Assembly: GCA_021797025.1 (NCBI GenBank)
Contig: JAKAAK010000033.1
Span: forward strand, 1 to 17,094
Length of the DNA: 17,094 nt
Direction of reading: 5' to 3'
Origin: Thermoplasmata archaeon
GTDB taxonomy: Archaea > Thermoplasmatota > Thermoplasmata > Thermoplasmatales > Thermoplasmataceae
Part shown: positions 1 through 7,130 of the stretch, one piece after another
Position numbering within the stretch: position 1 is the stretch's first letter
How the letters are laid out: each line of letters starts with the position of its first letter
Translations under genes and position numbers: made by a program
Notes under the pieces: generated by a model
Database searches by the model: none
The model's input: the letters and a program-made list of their open reading frames with translations, nothing else
Told to the model about the DNA's origin: nothing

Positions 1-905
1 ACCCCAGACATTCCCCCAGCAAATAGCATCTCACTTACTGCACTGGATAATCCACCACCACCCAGGTCCTTCATACCATCTATGATTCCAGCGTCGTTTG
101 CCTCCAGTATGGCATGGATCAGTGGCTCCTTTATAATTGGGTTTCCCAGCTGCACGGCATTCCTGTTTGATTCATCTCCCGTATTGAGTATTTTTGATGC
201 AAAATTAACGCCGTGTATCCCATCCCTGCCTGTTCTGCCACCGCAAACAATGAGAAGGTCTCCCTCGATGCTTATCCTGCTCCTTACAACCTGGTCTTTT
301 CTTACAATGCCTATGCAGCCTGCGTTTACCAGTGGAATCCCGTTGTATATGCTGTTGAAATTTACAGAACCTGCTACGGTAGGGATTCCTACCCTGTTCC
401 CATAATCTCTAATACCTGCCACAACACGGTTAATGATAAAACGCTCGGTTAGCTGTCTCCCTGTACTATCCGGGTCTCCGAAATACAGGGAATCAACCAG
501 TGCCACAGGCTGCGCACCCATGCATAATACGTCCCTGATTATACCACCTACACCGGTTGCAGCCCCTCCATATGGCTCAATAGCACTGGGATGGTTATGG
601 CTCTCCATTTTCACAACATATGCATTTTCATCATCAAATGAAATAACACCGGCATCATCCTCCATGGTAAGTATTGTATAATCGCTTTTTAGCCCTGAAA
701 GATATTTTTTCAGGTATAGCTTCGATGATTTATAGCATGAATGTTCGCTCCACCCCTGTGCAATGGCCTGAATTTCTATATCGGTTGGATTACGGCCAAG
801 GCCTGTAAAATAATTTCTCAGCATTACGATTTCATCATAGGTCAATCCAAGTCCTGATGCAAGTGCCCTCAGTTTATCCGGTGTACTATTTATAATACTG
901 TACAT
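1..905 (-). CDS. purL: Phosphoribosylformylglycinamidine synthase subunit PurL (3' part cut off by window edge)
   Basis: This is the catalytic subunit of FGAM synthase, which converts FGAR plus glutamine and ATP to FGAM in purine synthesis. I translated the minus strand from the ATG at 903-905, which begins MYSIINSTPDKLR. About 301 residues are visible out of the roughly 720-760 usual for small-type PurL; the rest lies beyond base 1. Family motifs are GWSEHSCYKSSK (about residues 51-62), ESHNHPSAIEPYGGAATG (about 101-118), then the GGIIRD and CMGAQP stretches, and near the edge a DLGGGGLSSA loop. The start is one base after the purS stop, so the two are surely co-transcribed and probably translationally coupled. 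PurL of this type works in a complex with PurS and the glutaminase PurQ; purQ is not in the window. The frame is intact as far as it can be seen. Confidence 0.96.
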   Translation of the reverse strand, partial: MYSIINSTPDKLRALASGLGLTYDEIVMLRNYFTGLGRNPTDIEIQAIAQGWSEHSCYKSSKLYLKKYLSGLKSDYTILTMEDDAGVISFDDENAYVVKMESHNHPSAIEPYGGAATGVGGIIRDVLCMGAQPVALVDSLYFGDPDSTGRQLTERFIINRVVAGIRDYGNRVGIPTVAGSVNFNSIYNGIPLVNAGCIGIVRKDQVVRSRISIEGDLLIVCGGRTGRDGIHGVNFASKILNTGDESNRNAVQLGNPIIKEPLIHAILEANDAGIIDGMKDLGGGGLSSAVSEMLFAGGMSG

Positions 906-906
906 T

Positions 907-1149
907 TCATTCACTTATGTCTTCTATTTTGTATTCCTGAATAACAGGATTTGTCAGGAGCTTTTCTGCAATTTCCCTTATTTCATCCATGCTATCATTC
1001 TTATCCAGGGTGGTTTCGAATTCATATATTTTATAAGAATAAACATTCTTTATTCCCCTGTAACCGGTCAGTTCCAGGTTTCTCTTTATACTCAATGCCT
1101 CAGGGTCTTCAACATTAGGAAGATATTTAATCTGAACCTTGATTCTCAT
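907..1149 (-). CDS. purS: Phosphoribosylformylglycinamidine synthase subunit PurS
   Basis: An 80-residue protein, the usual length for PurS, the small subunit that bridges PurL and PurQ in the FGAM synthase complex and is thought to help channel ammonia. The pattern is typical: an opening beta strand (RIKVQIKYLPNVEDPEA), a LELTGYRGIKNVYSYKIYEFE segment, and a helix followed by VIQEYKIEDI at the end. It lies immediately upstream of purL with one base between stop and start. An AT-rich TATA-like element at 1171-1180 lies about 26 bases before the ATG, so the mRNA is probably leaderless and this is the first gene of the visible purine operon. Identification rests on sequence pattern plus the purL neighbour. 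Confidence 0.93.
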   Translation of the reverse strand: MRIKVQIKYLPNVEDPEALSIKRNLELTGYRGIKNVYSYKIYEFETTLDKNDSMDEIREIAEKLLTNPVIQEYKIEDISE

Positions 1150-1170
1150 AAAACCATATTTTAATTATGA

Positions 1171-1180
1171 AATTAAATTT
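1171..1180 (-). promoter_or_regulatory. Putative TATA box of purS-purL
   Basis: On the minus strand this reads AAATTTAATT, centred about 26 bases before the purS ATG. That is the spacing expected of an archaeal TATA box driving a leaderless transcript. It was identified by eye from spacing and composition in an AT-rich background. Confidence 0.45.
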
Positions 1181-1224
1181 ATTGTTTATCTACTGTGGTA
1201 TATAACCATAAAATTCACACAAAA

Positions 1225-1232
1225 TTTAATAT
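1225..1232 (+). promoter_or_regulatory. Putative TATA box of the 105-residue membrane protein gene
   Basis: TTTAATAT is centred about 26 bases before the ATG at 1254. This supports that start codon and suggests a leaderless mRNA. It lies back to back with the purS promoter. Confidence 0.45.
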
Positions 1233-1253
1233 TACAATTCTCTTTTAACCTTT

Positions 1254-1571
1254 ATGGCAAAACTTGATAGAAGGGAGGCCGTAAGGCTTTTCCGTATCAG
1301 ACTTGTTACCTTTTTCCTATCCCTTGTTTTTATAGTGGGATTTTTTATCTTTACATATTTCACTCTGAATACAGGATATGCTGACAGCCATCTCCATATA
1401 TTCATTACCGGATTCACGATGCTTATCGTTGCTGCCCTTGGGACCGGAATTGAAACAGTCATACTTACCAGAAGTGCAATATCCTTATTTACGGGGAAAA
1501 ACATAAATGAACTGAAGCCGGATGAGGCTTCCCAGGCCATAGCCAGACTCAGGATACTTATAAGGAAATAA
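1254..1571 (+). CDS. Small two-helix membrane protein, unknown function
   Basis: A 105-residue protein I cannot name. The N-terminal 15 residues are strongly basic (MAKLDRREAVRLFRIR). Two hydrophobic segments follow, about residues 17-37 (VTFFLSLVFIVGFFIFTYF) and about 48-72. A soluble tail of some 30 residues ends in a basic amphipathic stretch (AIARLRILIRK). By the positive-inside rule both ends probably face the cytoplasm. The overlapping minus-strand frame (1232-1540) has no promoter signal and is a shadow. This strand has a TATA-like box at the leaderless spacing. It is transcribed divergently from purS and converges with the next gene, three bases separating the two stops. No enzymatic motif is visible. 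Confidence 0.7.
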   Translation: MAKLDRREAVRLFRIRLVTFFLSLVFIVGFFIFTYFTLNTGYADSHLHIFITGFTMLIVAALGTGIETVILTRSAISLFTGKNINELKPDEASQAIARLRILIRK

Positions 1572-1574
1572 CTC

Positions 1575-2525
1575 CTATTTTTCCCTGTGCAGCATCATTA
1601 TATGAATCCTTCTTGCTATGTTTATCATTGGCCTTATGAGCAACTGTGTACTGCCCACAATAAAGAGATATACGCCAAGAGTAGAATATTTAGACTCGCT
1701 TGGAAGGAAGAATATACTTCCTATCACGAATTCAAGACCTACCATTATATCATTTGCAATTGAAAGCCAGTCATAGAAGCGCTTAATATTTTTCTCACGT
1801 ACAGATTTCGATGCATAATTGAGCAGTGAACTGTTTACGTCCCTATCATTTAAGAAAGTGTCAAGATTTACTATAATCTGTGATAAATAATCATTTTCCA
1901 CTATCTCTTTTAAACCGGAAATAAAGGAATCCTCATTGTTTTCAACCGCCTTAGAGAAACTGTCATTGTTGAATGACCCATCACGGAGTATGATTATCAA
2001 TCTGGTAAACCACTCCTGACCAAGATAAGGTTTGATTTTGTCCATATTGAGCTTGAATTCCTCTATATAGGGTTTGCAGTAATCGGCAAAGGCGTTTGAA
2101 TAGTAGAAATCCGGGGAATTTATAACAGGGAAATCGGCATAGGCGGTAAAATCCTCTTCCGTTTTTCTTGTATCCTGGTTCAGTATATCCATTATGAATT
2201 GGGCAATTTTTCTGTCCAGATACATGATTTTCAGGATTCCATCTATAAGCCTATTTTTTACGGCATACCCTATGAATTTATTGAAAAGCGCCTCCTTATC
2301 GGGATCACTTATATTATACCTGATATCAGGGACATTTATTATTTCCAGTATATTTTCATCTGAATAGGTGCTTATTATCCTGTTGTCAAGAAGTTTTTTG
2401 AAAATGTCATCCCCGAACATGGAAGATACCAGGGGTTTTATGTCTTTCCACTTTAAATTGAATCCATATGGACTTCTCTGAATTGCATAGAGGAAATACA
2501 GGGGTCTGGCAACTTCGTCATCCAT
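1575..2525 (-). CDS. 316-residue protein with a C-terminal YrhK-like membrane domain
   Basis: Residues 1 to about 248 form a charged, helix-rich soluble region with no motif I recognise. The C-terminal 68 residues hold two hydrophobic segments (about 257-272 and 283-300). Their pattern is NDIMVGLEFVIGSIFF, then a short polar turn, then LGVYLFIVGSTQLLIRP. This resembles the YrhK-like domain, which has two helices each with a GS pair and an F-rich face. That match is from memory of the family pattern. The soluble part is probably cytoplasmic and tethered by the tail. The start at 2523-2525 is supported by a TATA-like element at 2545-2556. It is a single gene, convergent with the small membrane protein and separate from the GGGP synthase behind it. 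Function unknown. Confidence 0.75.
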   Translation of the reverse strand: MDDEVARPLYFLYAIQRSPYGFNLKWKDIKPLVSSMFGDDIFKKLLDNRIISTYSDENILEIINVPDIRYNISDPDKEALFNKFIGYAVKNRLIDGILKIMYLDRKIAQFIMDILNQDTRKTEEDFTAYADFPVINSPDFYYSNAFADYCKPYIEEFKLNMDKIKPYLGQEWFTRLIIILRDGSFNNDSFSKAVENNEDSFISGLKEIVENDYLSQIIVNLDTFLNDRDVNSSLLNYASKSVREKNIKRFYDWLSIANDIMVGLEFVIGSIFFLPSESKYSTLGVYLFIVGSTQLLIRPMINIARRIHIMMLHREK

Positions 2526-2544
2526 TATTCAACATTTTGCGCAC

Positions 2545-2556
2545 CCTAATATAATT
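2545..2556 (-). promoter_or_regulatory. Putative TATA box of the 316-residue protein gene
   Basis: The minus strand reads AATTATATTAGG, centred 26 bases before the ATG at 2523-2525. This is the spacing expected for a leaderless archaeal transcript. Confidence 0.45.
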
Positions 2557-2605
2557 TAGGTAAGAATAATTTTCCAATAGTATTTATAAATTTTTTAACG
2601 AAAAT

Positions 2606-3340
2606 CTATATTGCGTTGATAATATCCTTAAGGGCAATGTATGGATTCTCGTGCTTTTCAATCACTGTACCGGTGACTATTATATCGGCACCCGCATCCA
2701 GGACAGACCTGGCATGATCATAATCCCGTATCCCTCCTCCCACTATGACCGGAATGTTTACTTCTTCCTTTATCCTTGTAATAACGTTGCACCCAACATG
2801 TTCCGGTGCTCCAGATCCTGCCTCCAGATATAGTAACTTGAATCCAAAGAATTCTGCGGCCATAGCATATGAAAGTGCAGTGTTTTCATCTTCCCTTCCT
2901 ATGAGTTTTGCATTTCCAACCCTACCAACTGTCATACCAGGCTCAAATACAAGGTACCCCATGGGGATTGTTTCTATTCCCAGCTTTTTAAGTAACGATG
3001 CAGACCCTATCTGATGTCCAACTATATAATCAATATTGTTGGAATTCATCAGCATCATGTAATATATAGCATCGGCGTATCTGCTTATCATGGTTCTTGA
3101 ACCGGGAAAAATAATAATTTGTTTATCAGTTTTTGACTTAATTTTTGCAATAGTTGTATCCATCAGGTCTGAATTTATATCTGTAGACCCACCTATTAGA
3201 AAGAAATCAGTACCCGCCCTATCGGCTTTTTCAGCCAGAATTCCAGACTTTTCAGGACCCTGTGCTGCGGGGTCTATGAGTGTCATATGGACTTTCTTAT
3301 ATTTCAGGATTGACATAATATTCCTGTAAACATTCACCAT
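2606..3340 (-). CDS. Geranylgeranylglyceryl phosphate synthase
   Basis: This enzyme catalyses the first committed step of archaeal ether-lipid synthesis. It joins geranylgeranyl diphosphate to sn-glycerol 1-phosphate through an ether bond. The 244-residue length fits a TIM-barrel GGGP synthase. Visible motifs in order: LIDPAAQ (21-27, with the Mg-binding-type Asp23), IGGST (49-53), IIFPGS (76-81), YLEAGSGAP (171-179), VGGGIRD (200-206) and GADIIVTGT (217-225). Together these form the phosphate-binding and substrate loops of the family. Unlike most genes here it appears to have a leader: a GTTTATATG-type TATA element at 3387-3395 and a Shine-Dalgarno sequence AAGGTGA four bases before the ATG. 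It is divergent from mptD. This gene is a clear archaeal marker. Confidence 0.96.
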   Translation of the reverse strand: MVNVYRNIMSILKYKKVHMTLIDPAAQGPEKSGILAEKADRAGTDFFLIGGSTDINSDLMDTTIAKIKSKTDKQIIIFPGSRTMISRYADAIYYMMLMNSNNIDYIVGHQIGSASLLKKLGIETIPMGYLVFEPGMTVGRVGNAKLIGREDENTALSYAMAAEFFGFKLLYLEAGSGAPEHVGCNVITRIKEEVNIPVIVGGGIRDYDHARSVLDAGADIIVTGTVIEKHENPYIALKDIINAI

Positions 3341-3343
3341 CGT

Positions 3344-3350
3344 TCACCTT
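3344..3350 (-). promoter_or_regulatory. Shine-Dalgarno site of GGGP synthase
   Basis: The minus strand reads AAGGTGA, ending four bases before the ATG at 3338-3340. It matches the complement of the archaeal 16S rRNA tail and supports this start. It stands out because most other starts here look leaderless. Confidence 0.6.
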
Positions 3351-3386
3351 AATTTAGTAATTACAGATATTCCTATAGTAAACTTA

Positions 3387-3395
3387 CATATAAAC
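3387..3395 (-). promoter_or_regulatory. Putative TATA box of GGGP synthase
   Basis: The minus strand reads GTTTATATG. Transcription starting about 25 bases downstream would give a leader of roughly 25 bases containing the AAGGTGA ribosome site. Confidence 0.4.
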
Positions 3396-3462
3396 TCATC
3401 TAAATTTTTTTTAAAGTTTCGAACAAAAGATTTAAAAATTCGCAAATTAAAAAAGAACAATA

Positions 3463-3476
3463 TTTAATAAATTATA
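3463..3476 (+). promoter_or_regulatory. Putative promoter of the mptD-NTPase-trm1 operon
   Basis: TTTAATAAATTATA lies with its first half about 26 bases before the ATG at 3493. This fits a TATA box and a leaderless first gene. The region is very AT-rich, so the exact box is uncertain. Confidence 0.4.
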
Positions 3477-3492
3477 TGTAATATACTCCATA

Positions 3493-3843
3493 ATGTTAGA
3501 CCCGGCCCGCAAATATTTTCAGTGTACAGATAGGGAGAGGGCAATATTCGAGGCTGGAATAAAGCTGGGCGGGATATTCCATCAGTATACCGGTGTGCCT
3601 GTAAATGAAAGCAATGTAACTGATATTGAAAGGGTAATAGAAAAAAGTGTGTTAATACAACCCTTTGTTAAGCATGTATCAGTGGAAATTAATATAGGAC
3701 AGAGTACATCGTTTCAGTATACCTCTCTTTCAGGAGAAATGATGGATGTAAGGTTAACCGTGGAATATAATGGTCAGATGGTAAATGCCAGAATGCATTA
3801 TGTGCAGGACCTGAATTACCCGTTGATGTATTTGGAGGAATAA
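3493..3843 (+). CDS. mptD: Archaeal dihydroneopterin aldolase MptD
   Basis: The 116-residue protein matches the archaeal MptD family (formerly DUF372). These enzymes cleave 7,8-dihydroneopterin to 6-hydroxymethyl-7,8-dihydropterin and glycolaldehyde in pterin cofactor synthesis. The family opening is unmistakable: a DPARKYFQCTDRERAIFEAG block (residues 3-22) followed by IKLGGIFHQYTGVPV. A central IEKSVLIQPFVKHVSVEIN segment and a C-terminal VQDLNYPLMYLEE tail also fit. It is unrelated to bacterial FolB. It is the first gene of a three-gene run, with two bases between its stop and the next ATG. The pathway implied is an archaeal modified folate such as a methanopterin; the exact end product cannot be read from this window. 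Confidence 0.88.
   Translation: MLDPARKYFQCTDRERAIFEAGIKLGGIFHQYTGVPVNESNVTDIERVIEKSVLIQPFVKHVSVEINIGQSTSFQYTSLSGEMMDVRLTVEYNGQMVNARMHYVQDLNYPLMYLEE
3834..3838 (+). promoter_or_regulatory. Shine-Dalgarno site of the THEP1-like gene
   Basis: GGAGG ends seven bases before the ATG at 3846 and lies inside the last codons of mptD. It marks translation from an internal operon position and supports the chosen start. Confidence 0.6.
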
Positions 3844-3845
3844 TA

Positions 3846-4391
3846 ATGGCAATAAAAGTAGGGATAACCGGACCGATTGGTTCAATAAAAACCGAGGCAC
3901 TGAATAAAATTATGGAGATGCTTAAAAATAATGGAAAGTTAATAGAAGGTACACTTGTATCGGAAAAAATTGAGCATGGACGGGTACTTGCCTATTATAT
4001 AACTGATATACTGACAAAAAGGAAGGTGGAATTCGCCAGAAGTGATCTGGTATCCAGGGTAAAGGTGGATAAACTGGGGGTTGATACCAAGGCCCTGGAA
4101 GAGCTCCTGGTTCCGAGCCTCCGGAAATCTAGGGAAGAGGCAGATGTCATAATCATAGATGAACTTGGTAAGATTGAAAATACAACAAAACAGGTAAAGG
4201 CAGAGATAGAGGAAACAATGAAATCGGACAAATCAATAATAGTAACACTGCATAAGAAATCAAGAAATCCGGTGCTCCAGGAATTCCGTGGCTATGAAAG
4301 TGTCAGGGTTTTTGATATTACACCAATAAATAAGAACATATTACCATTTAAAATTTTAAAGGTATTGAATGGAGAGGAAGAATCAATTTAA
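3846..4391 (+). CDS. THEP1-like P-loop NTPase with altered Walker A
   Basis: A 181-residue protein with the layout of THEP1-type nucleoside triphosphatases (DUF265 family). A P-loop sits at the N-terminus, a beta-rich middle follows, then Walker B VIIIDELGKIE (101-111) and a TLHKK turn near 234-239 of the coding frame's later half. The Walker A position reads GPIGSIKT (residues 9-16). The usual GxxGxGKT glycine before the lysine is isoleucine here; Lys15 and Thr16 are kept. In THEP1 the Walker B is followed by GKME or similar, and this protein has GKIE. It has a good GGAGG ribosome site. It sits between mptD and trm1, and its last 23 bases overlap the trm1 start. Whether it still hydrolyses NTP cannot be judged from sequence. 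Physiological substrates of the family are not settled. Confidence 0.75.
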   Translation: MAIKVGITGPIGSIKTEALNKIMEMLKNNGKLIEGTLVSEKIEHGRVLAYYITDILTKRKVEFARSDLVSRVKVDKLGVDTKALEELLVPSLRKSREEADVIIIDELGKIENTTKQVKAEIEETMKSDKSIIVTLHKKSRNPVLQEFRGYESVRVFDITPINKNILPFKILKVLNGEEESI

Positions 4392-5424
4392 GACCCTGTC
4401 AGAGGGTTCCATAAGTATAATGGCCCCTGATAATTTTTTTATAAAAGGCCCTGGCTCAAGAACTGCGGGTTTTTATAATGTTGATCAGAAACTGAACAGG
4501 GATATTACGATTTCCTTTCTCAGGACTGTAAAGCCAAGAGTAGCGCTTGATGCCTTCGGGGGTACAGGCATTAGAGGGCTGAGGATTAACAGGGAAGCAG
4601 GCATGAAAACTGTTATCTCTGAAATAAATAAAAAATCATTTGAGTACATAAAAATAAACCGGGAGATCAATAAATCGGATGTTGAAATATATAATAAAAC
4701 TTTTCAGGCAGTTCTGAATGATTTTCTCTTTGATTATATTGACATAGACCCATACGGATCAGTACTTCCATATATTGATGATGCCATGATGAACATACGC
4801 AACAAAGGCTATATTGGGATAACACCAACAGACCTGACCGCCCTCACTGGTTCCATGGAGAAAAAAACATTCAGGCGCTACGGGGCATTCATAATAAATG
4901 ACATTTACCGGCACGAATCAGGAATAAGACTGTTAATCGCTGAAATTGTCAGGCGAGCTGCCGCAATGGATAAGGCCGCAATACCCATGATATCTCTGTG
5001 GCATTCCCATTATTACCGAATTATATTTCAGATAATTTCATCATCATCAATGGCCGACAAACAGCTGGAGAAAATAGGAAACTTCAACAGAAATACAGGC
5101 CTTGCACAAGAATATCCGGAATCACATGAAGGGCCTATGTGGTTAGGGAACCTAAATTCAGATATAGTTAAAAACATGGATATAATAGAAAATCCTGACA
5201 GACTTTTCCTTAAATCACTTAGCGGTATTAAAAATAATGATCTTTCCCTGTACTTCGCAGACGTAGCAGACTTTGCAAGAATTATACATCATGATTCCGC
5301 GGGTATAGAGTCCAGCATGCAAAGACTGGCAGAGAATGGTATAGTATGTGGAAGGTCTCAGTTTTCGGATACCGGCATAAAAGTTTCAGTTCCGGTAAAT
5401 GAAGCCCTGCATCTGGTTTATTGA
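4369..5424 (+). CDS. trm1: tRNA (guanine(26)-N2)-dimethyltransferase Trm1
   Basis: This SAM-dependent enzyme makes N2,N2-dimethylguanosine at position 26 of tRNA. Family blocks in the 351-residue protein: FYN then NRDI (35-46), the SAM-binding DAFGGTGIRGLR (61-72), DIDPYGS with the catalytic-type Asp-Pro (125-131), TPTDLTALTGS (152-162), the HESGIRLLIAEIVRRAA helix (182-198), EGPMWLGNL near 255-263, and a C-terminal GRSQFSDTGIKVSV. Archaeal Trm1 often carries paired cysteines just before the GPLW-like block. Here that stretch (NRNTGLAQEYPESHEGP) has none, so a zinc site there seems absent. The start codon lies inside the end of the preceding gene, implying coupled translation. The stop overlaps the convergent next gene by 7 bases. 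Confidence 0.93.
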   Translation: MERKNQFKTLSEGSISIMAPDNFFIKGPGSRTAGFYNVDQKLNRDITISFLRTVKPRVALDAFGGTGIRGLRINREAGMKTVISEINKKSFEYIKINREINKSDVEIYNKTFQAVLNDFLFDYIDIDPYGSVLPYIDDAMMNIRNKGYIGITPTDLTALTGSMEKKTFRRYGAFIINDIYRHESGIRLLIAEIVRRAAAMDKAAIPMISLWHSHYYRIIFQIISSSSMADKQLEKIGNFNRNTGLAQEYPESHEGPMWLGNLNSDIVKNMDIIENPDRLFLKSLSGIKNNDLSLYFADVADFARIIHHDSAGIESSMQRLAENGIVCGRSQFSDTGIKVSVPVNEALHLVY

Positions 5425-5894
5425 GAATATCCTGAGTTGTTTTCTTTTTCCGCAACAAATGAAGATATATCAATTCCCGCATCTGACAGCACTGTGACCA
5501 TTGCAGTTTCAAAATCTATAAATTGCATGCCGGAAAGCAATTCCCTCGCCTTTATTATAGCCTCCTTTTTTGTCATTTTTCCAGATGCCGATGCAGCCTC
5601 CAGCATTCTGTCTACCAGGGGTTTTTCAGCCGCTTCAGAGAATAACTCATCAACACTAATAGAAAAATCCAGTGGTACAATAACACCCTCTGTGCTGAAG
5701 TTCGGAACGTATTTTCCCTCCTTTTCAACTATGAGCTTTTCATTCAGCGCAGATTCAATAAAGCGTTCAACAATATCCGGCGGGAGAAGTGCCCGTTTGA
5801 ATGAGAGTATATTGATAAAATCTGATTTCGTATAACCGCTGGCCTTCTTCATGGCTACCAGGGCTATGAGTTTCCTTGCCATATCCTTGTTCAT
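5418..5894 (-). CDS. DUF2240-like archaeal protein
   Basis: A 158-residue soluble protein that fits my memory of the archaeal DUF2240 family. It begins with a helical region (MARKLIALVAMKKASGYTKSDF). It then has a wHTH-like stretch ending in KEGKYVPNFSTEGVIVPLDFSI (about 59-80), the most characteristic part of the family. A C-terminal helical half has TKKEAIIKARELL and the ending AGIDISSF. The function of the family is not known to me. It follows the CinA-type gene on the same strand with 17 bases between them, so they are probably one operon. Its stop overlaps that of trm1 on the other strand. Confidence 0.7.
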   Translation of the reverse strand: MNKDMARKLIALVAMKKASGYTKSDFINILSFKRALLPPDIVERFIESALNEKLIVEKEGKYVPNFSTEGVIVPLDFSISVDELFSEAAEKPLVDRMLEAASASGKMTKKEAIIKARELLSGMQFIDFETAMVTVLSDAGIDISSFVAEKENNSGYSQ

Positions 5895-5911
5895 GCAAGT
5901 GAATCATTTAT

Positions 5912-6667
5912 TTACTTATAATTATTCTGCATTGCATTTTCCTTTATCTGCTCCAGGATGGAATCAGCAAATTTTTCTATTTCTTCCTCATTGTTTCCCC
6001 ATGAGGATACTTCTACCTCCACCCAAGGAGATCCATTATCATCTATTTTCGGATGAGTTTTTATGTATGCATTATCTCCATATTTCTTCATAAGTTCGGC
6101 TATTAAAGGCGCTATGAGGCTCTCCTTTACTCCATGAAGATCCTCTGATCTATCAGTATAGTGGAATCCCTTTATTTTTATCCTGTTCTTTATTCCCTCC
6201 ATGATGGATTTTACCTCTCCTGGCACTCCCGGGACGATTATAATAATCTTCCCCGACATTTCCATGTATACACCCGGGGCTGTTCCGGCTCTGTTTTCCA
6301 GTGGTTCAGATCCCTCCGGTAGAAGCGACATTTTCTCCCTTGCAGGAGTCATATACCCCGTCTTCTTTAGTATCATATCTACGGCATATGGATTTTTAGT
6401 AAGTTTTAATCCAAAGCATCTGGAGAACCCATCAAGAGTCATATCATCATAGGTTGGTCCCAGACCACCGGAAGAAACAATAAGGTCACCGGTGGAGAAG
6501 GCTTCCCTGAAAGCTTCAGATATTTCATTAAGATTGTCTCTGACAATTATTCCTTTAACAACATCGTACCCTGAGTATGTGAGCAATTCGCCGAGATAAG
6601 AAAAATTTGTATTAACTGTCCTGCCCTTTAATATTTCATTTCCAACCGTGATTATAACTGCTTTCAT
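5912..6667 (-). CDS. CinA N-terminal (MoaB/Mog-like) domain protein
   Basis: A 251-residue protein of the COG1058 type, related to the molybdopterin-binding MoaB/MogA fold. Motifs: ITVGNEILKGRTVNTN (6-21), DLIVSSGGLGPTYDDMT (60-76), PEGSEPLENRAGTAPG (about 117-132) and IIIVPGVPGE (about 143-152). The nicotinamide-nucleotide amidase (PncC) domain found at the C-terminus of full CinA is absent, as in most archaeal members. Related enzymes are assigned pyrophosphatase activity on ADP-ribose or FAD; the substrate here is unknown. The start is supported by a TATA-like element at 6683-6694 at leaderless spacing. It is the leading gene of a likely two-gene operon with the DUF2240-like protein. Confidence 0.9.
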   Translation of the reverse strand: MKAVIITVGNEILKGRTVNTNFSYLGELLTYSGYDVVKGIIVRDNLNEISEAFREAFSTGDLIVSSGGLGPTYDDMTLDGFSRCFGLKLTKNPYAVDMILKKTGYMTPAREKMSLLPEGSEPLENRAGTAPGVYMEMSGKIIIIVPGVPGEVKSIMEGIKNRIKIKGFHYTDRSEDLHGVKESLIAPLIAELMKKYGDNAYIKTHPKIDDNGSPWVEVEVSSWGNNEEEIEKFADSILEQIKENAMQNNYK

Positions 6668-6682
6668 GGTTTAACATTATGA

Positions 6683-6694
6683 AATAATATAAAA
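6683..6694 (-). promoter_or_regulatory. Putative TATA box of the CinA-type gene
   Basis: The minus strand reads TTTTATATTATT, centred about 22-23 bases before the ATG at 6665-6667. It suggests a leaderless or nearly leaderless transcript. Confidence 0.45.
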
Positions 6695-6699
6695 GTAAT

Positions 6700-7125
6700 A
6701 TGCAATATTCTATGGTTCCAACCCAGAAAAGATTTTCAGTATCCAGGGTTCAAGACACAAAGCAGGGAAATAATTAGATGTAGGATAGATAACCTAACCG
6801 GTGCCAGGAATAATCTATTACGGATAAGGTGCCATCACAGCGCCTCGTCTACATCCATAATTAACACTCCAGTGGAAATATTATATTCATGGTGCAGCAT
6901 TGAAGAGAAACAGCATAAATAATAAAATCCAATGGGCTTTATGGAAAATATGTTGGAATACTAATGGACTTACAGAATTCTAAAATGTCATGGAACTGTG
7001 CCGCCTGACCACAATCCAGGCATAACAGGCATAGGATTTTCAAATCAAGATATCACGAATTGACTTTTTCTATTATTTTCATATTAGCAATATAATCGTG
7101 TGATTCATATCAGTTTACTATTCCA
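6700..7125. other. Intergenic stretch without a convincing gene, possible decayed sequence
   Basis: About 525 bases separate the CinA-type gene from the next membrane protein, and I find no gene here. From about 6710 to 7060 the composition looks more like coding DNA than the flanking promoter AT-tracts (for example GGTGCCAGG, GCGCCTCG, TGTGCCGCCTGACC). All six frames break every few dozen codons. The longest clean start is a 22-codon reading frame at 6712-6780 beginning MVPTQKRFS. I could not match any broken frame to a transposase or other family. A degraded gene or an unrecognised RNA are both possible. Confidence 0.35.
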
Positions 7126-7130
7126 GTTTA

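Noticed and set aside
82..681. Three plus-strand open frames over the start of the window
   Set aside because: They are antisense to purL, whose conserved motifs run through the whole stretch on the minus strand.
6745..6757. A GGGTTCAAGAC stretch resembling a tRNA T-loop
   Set aside because: No matching T-stem, anticodon arm or acceptor stem can be formed around it.
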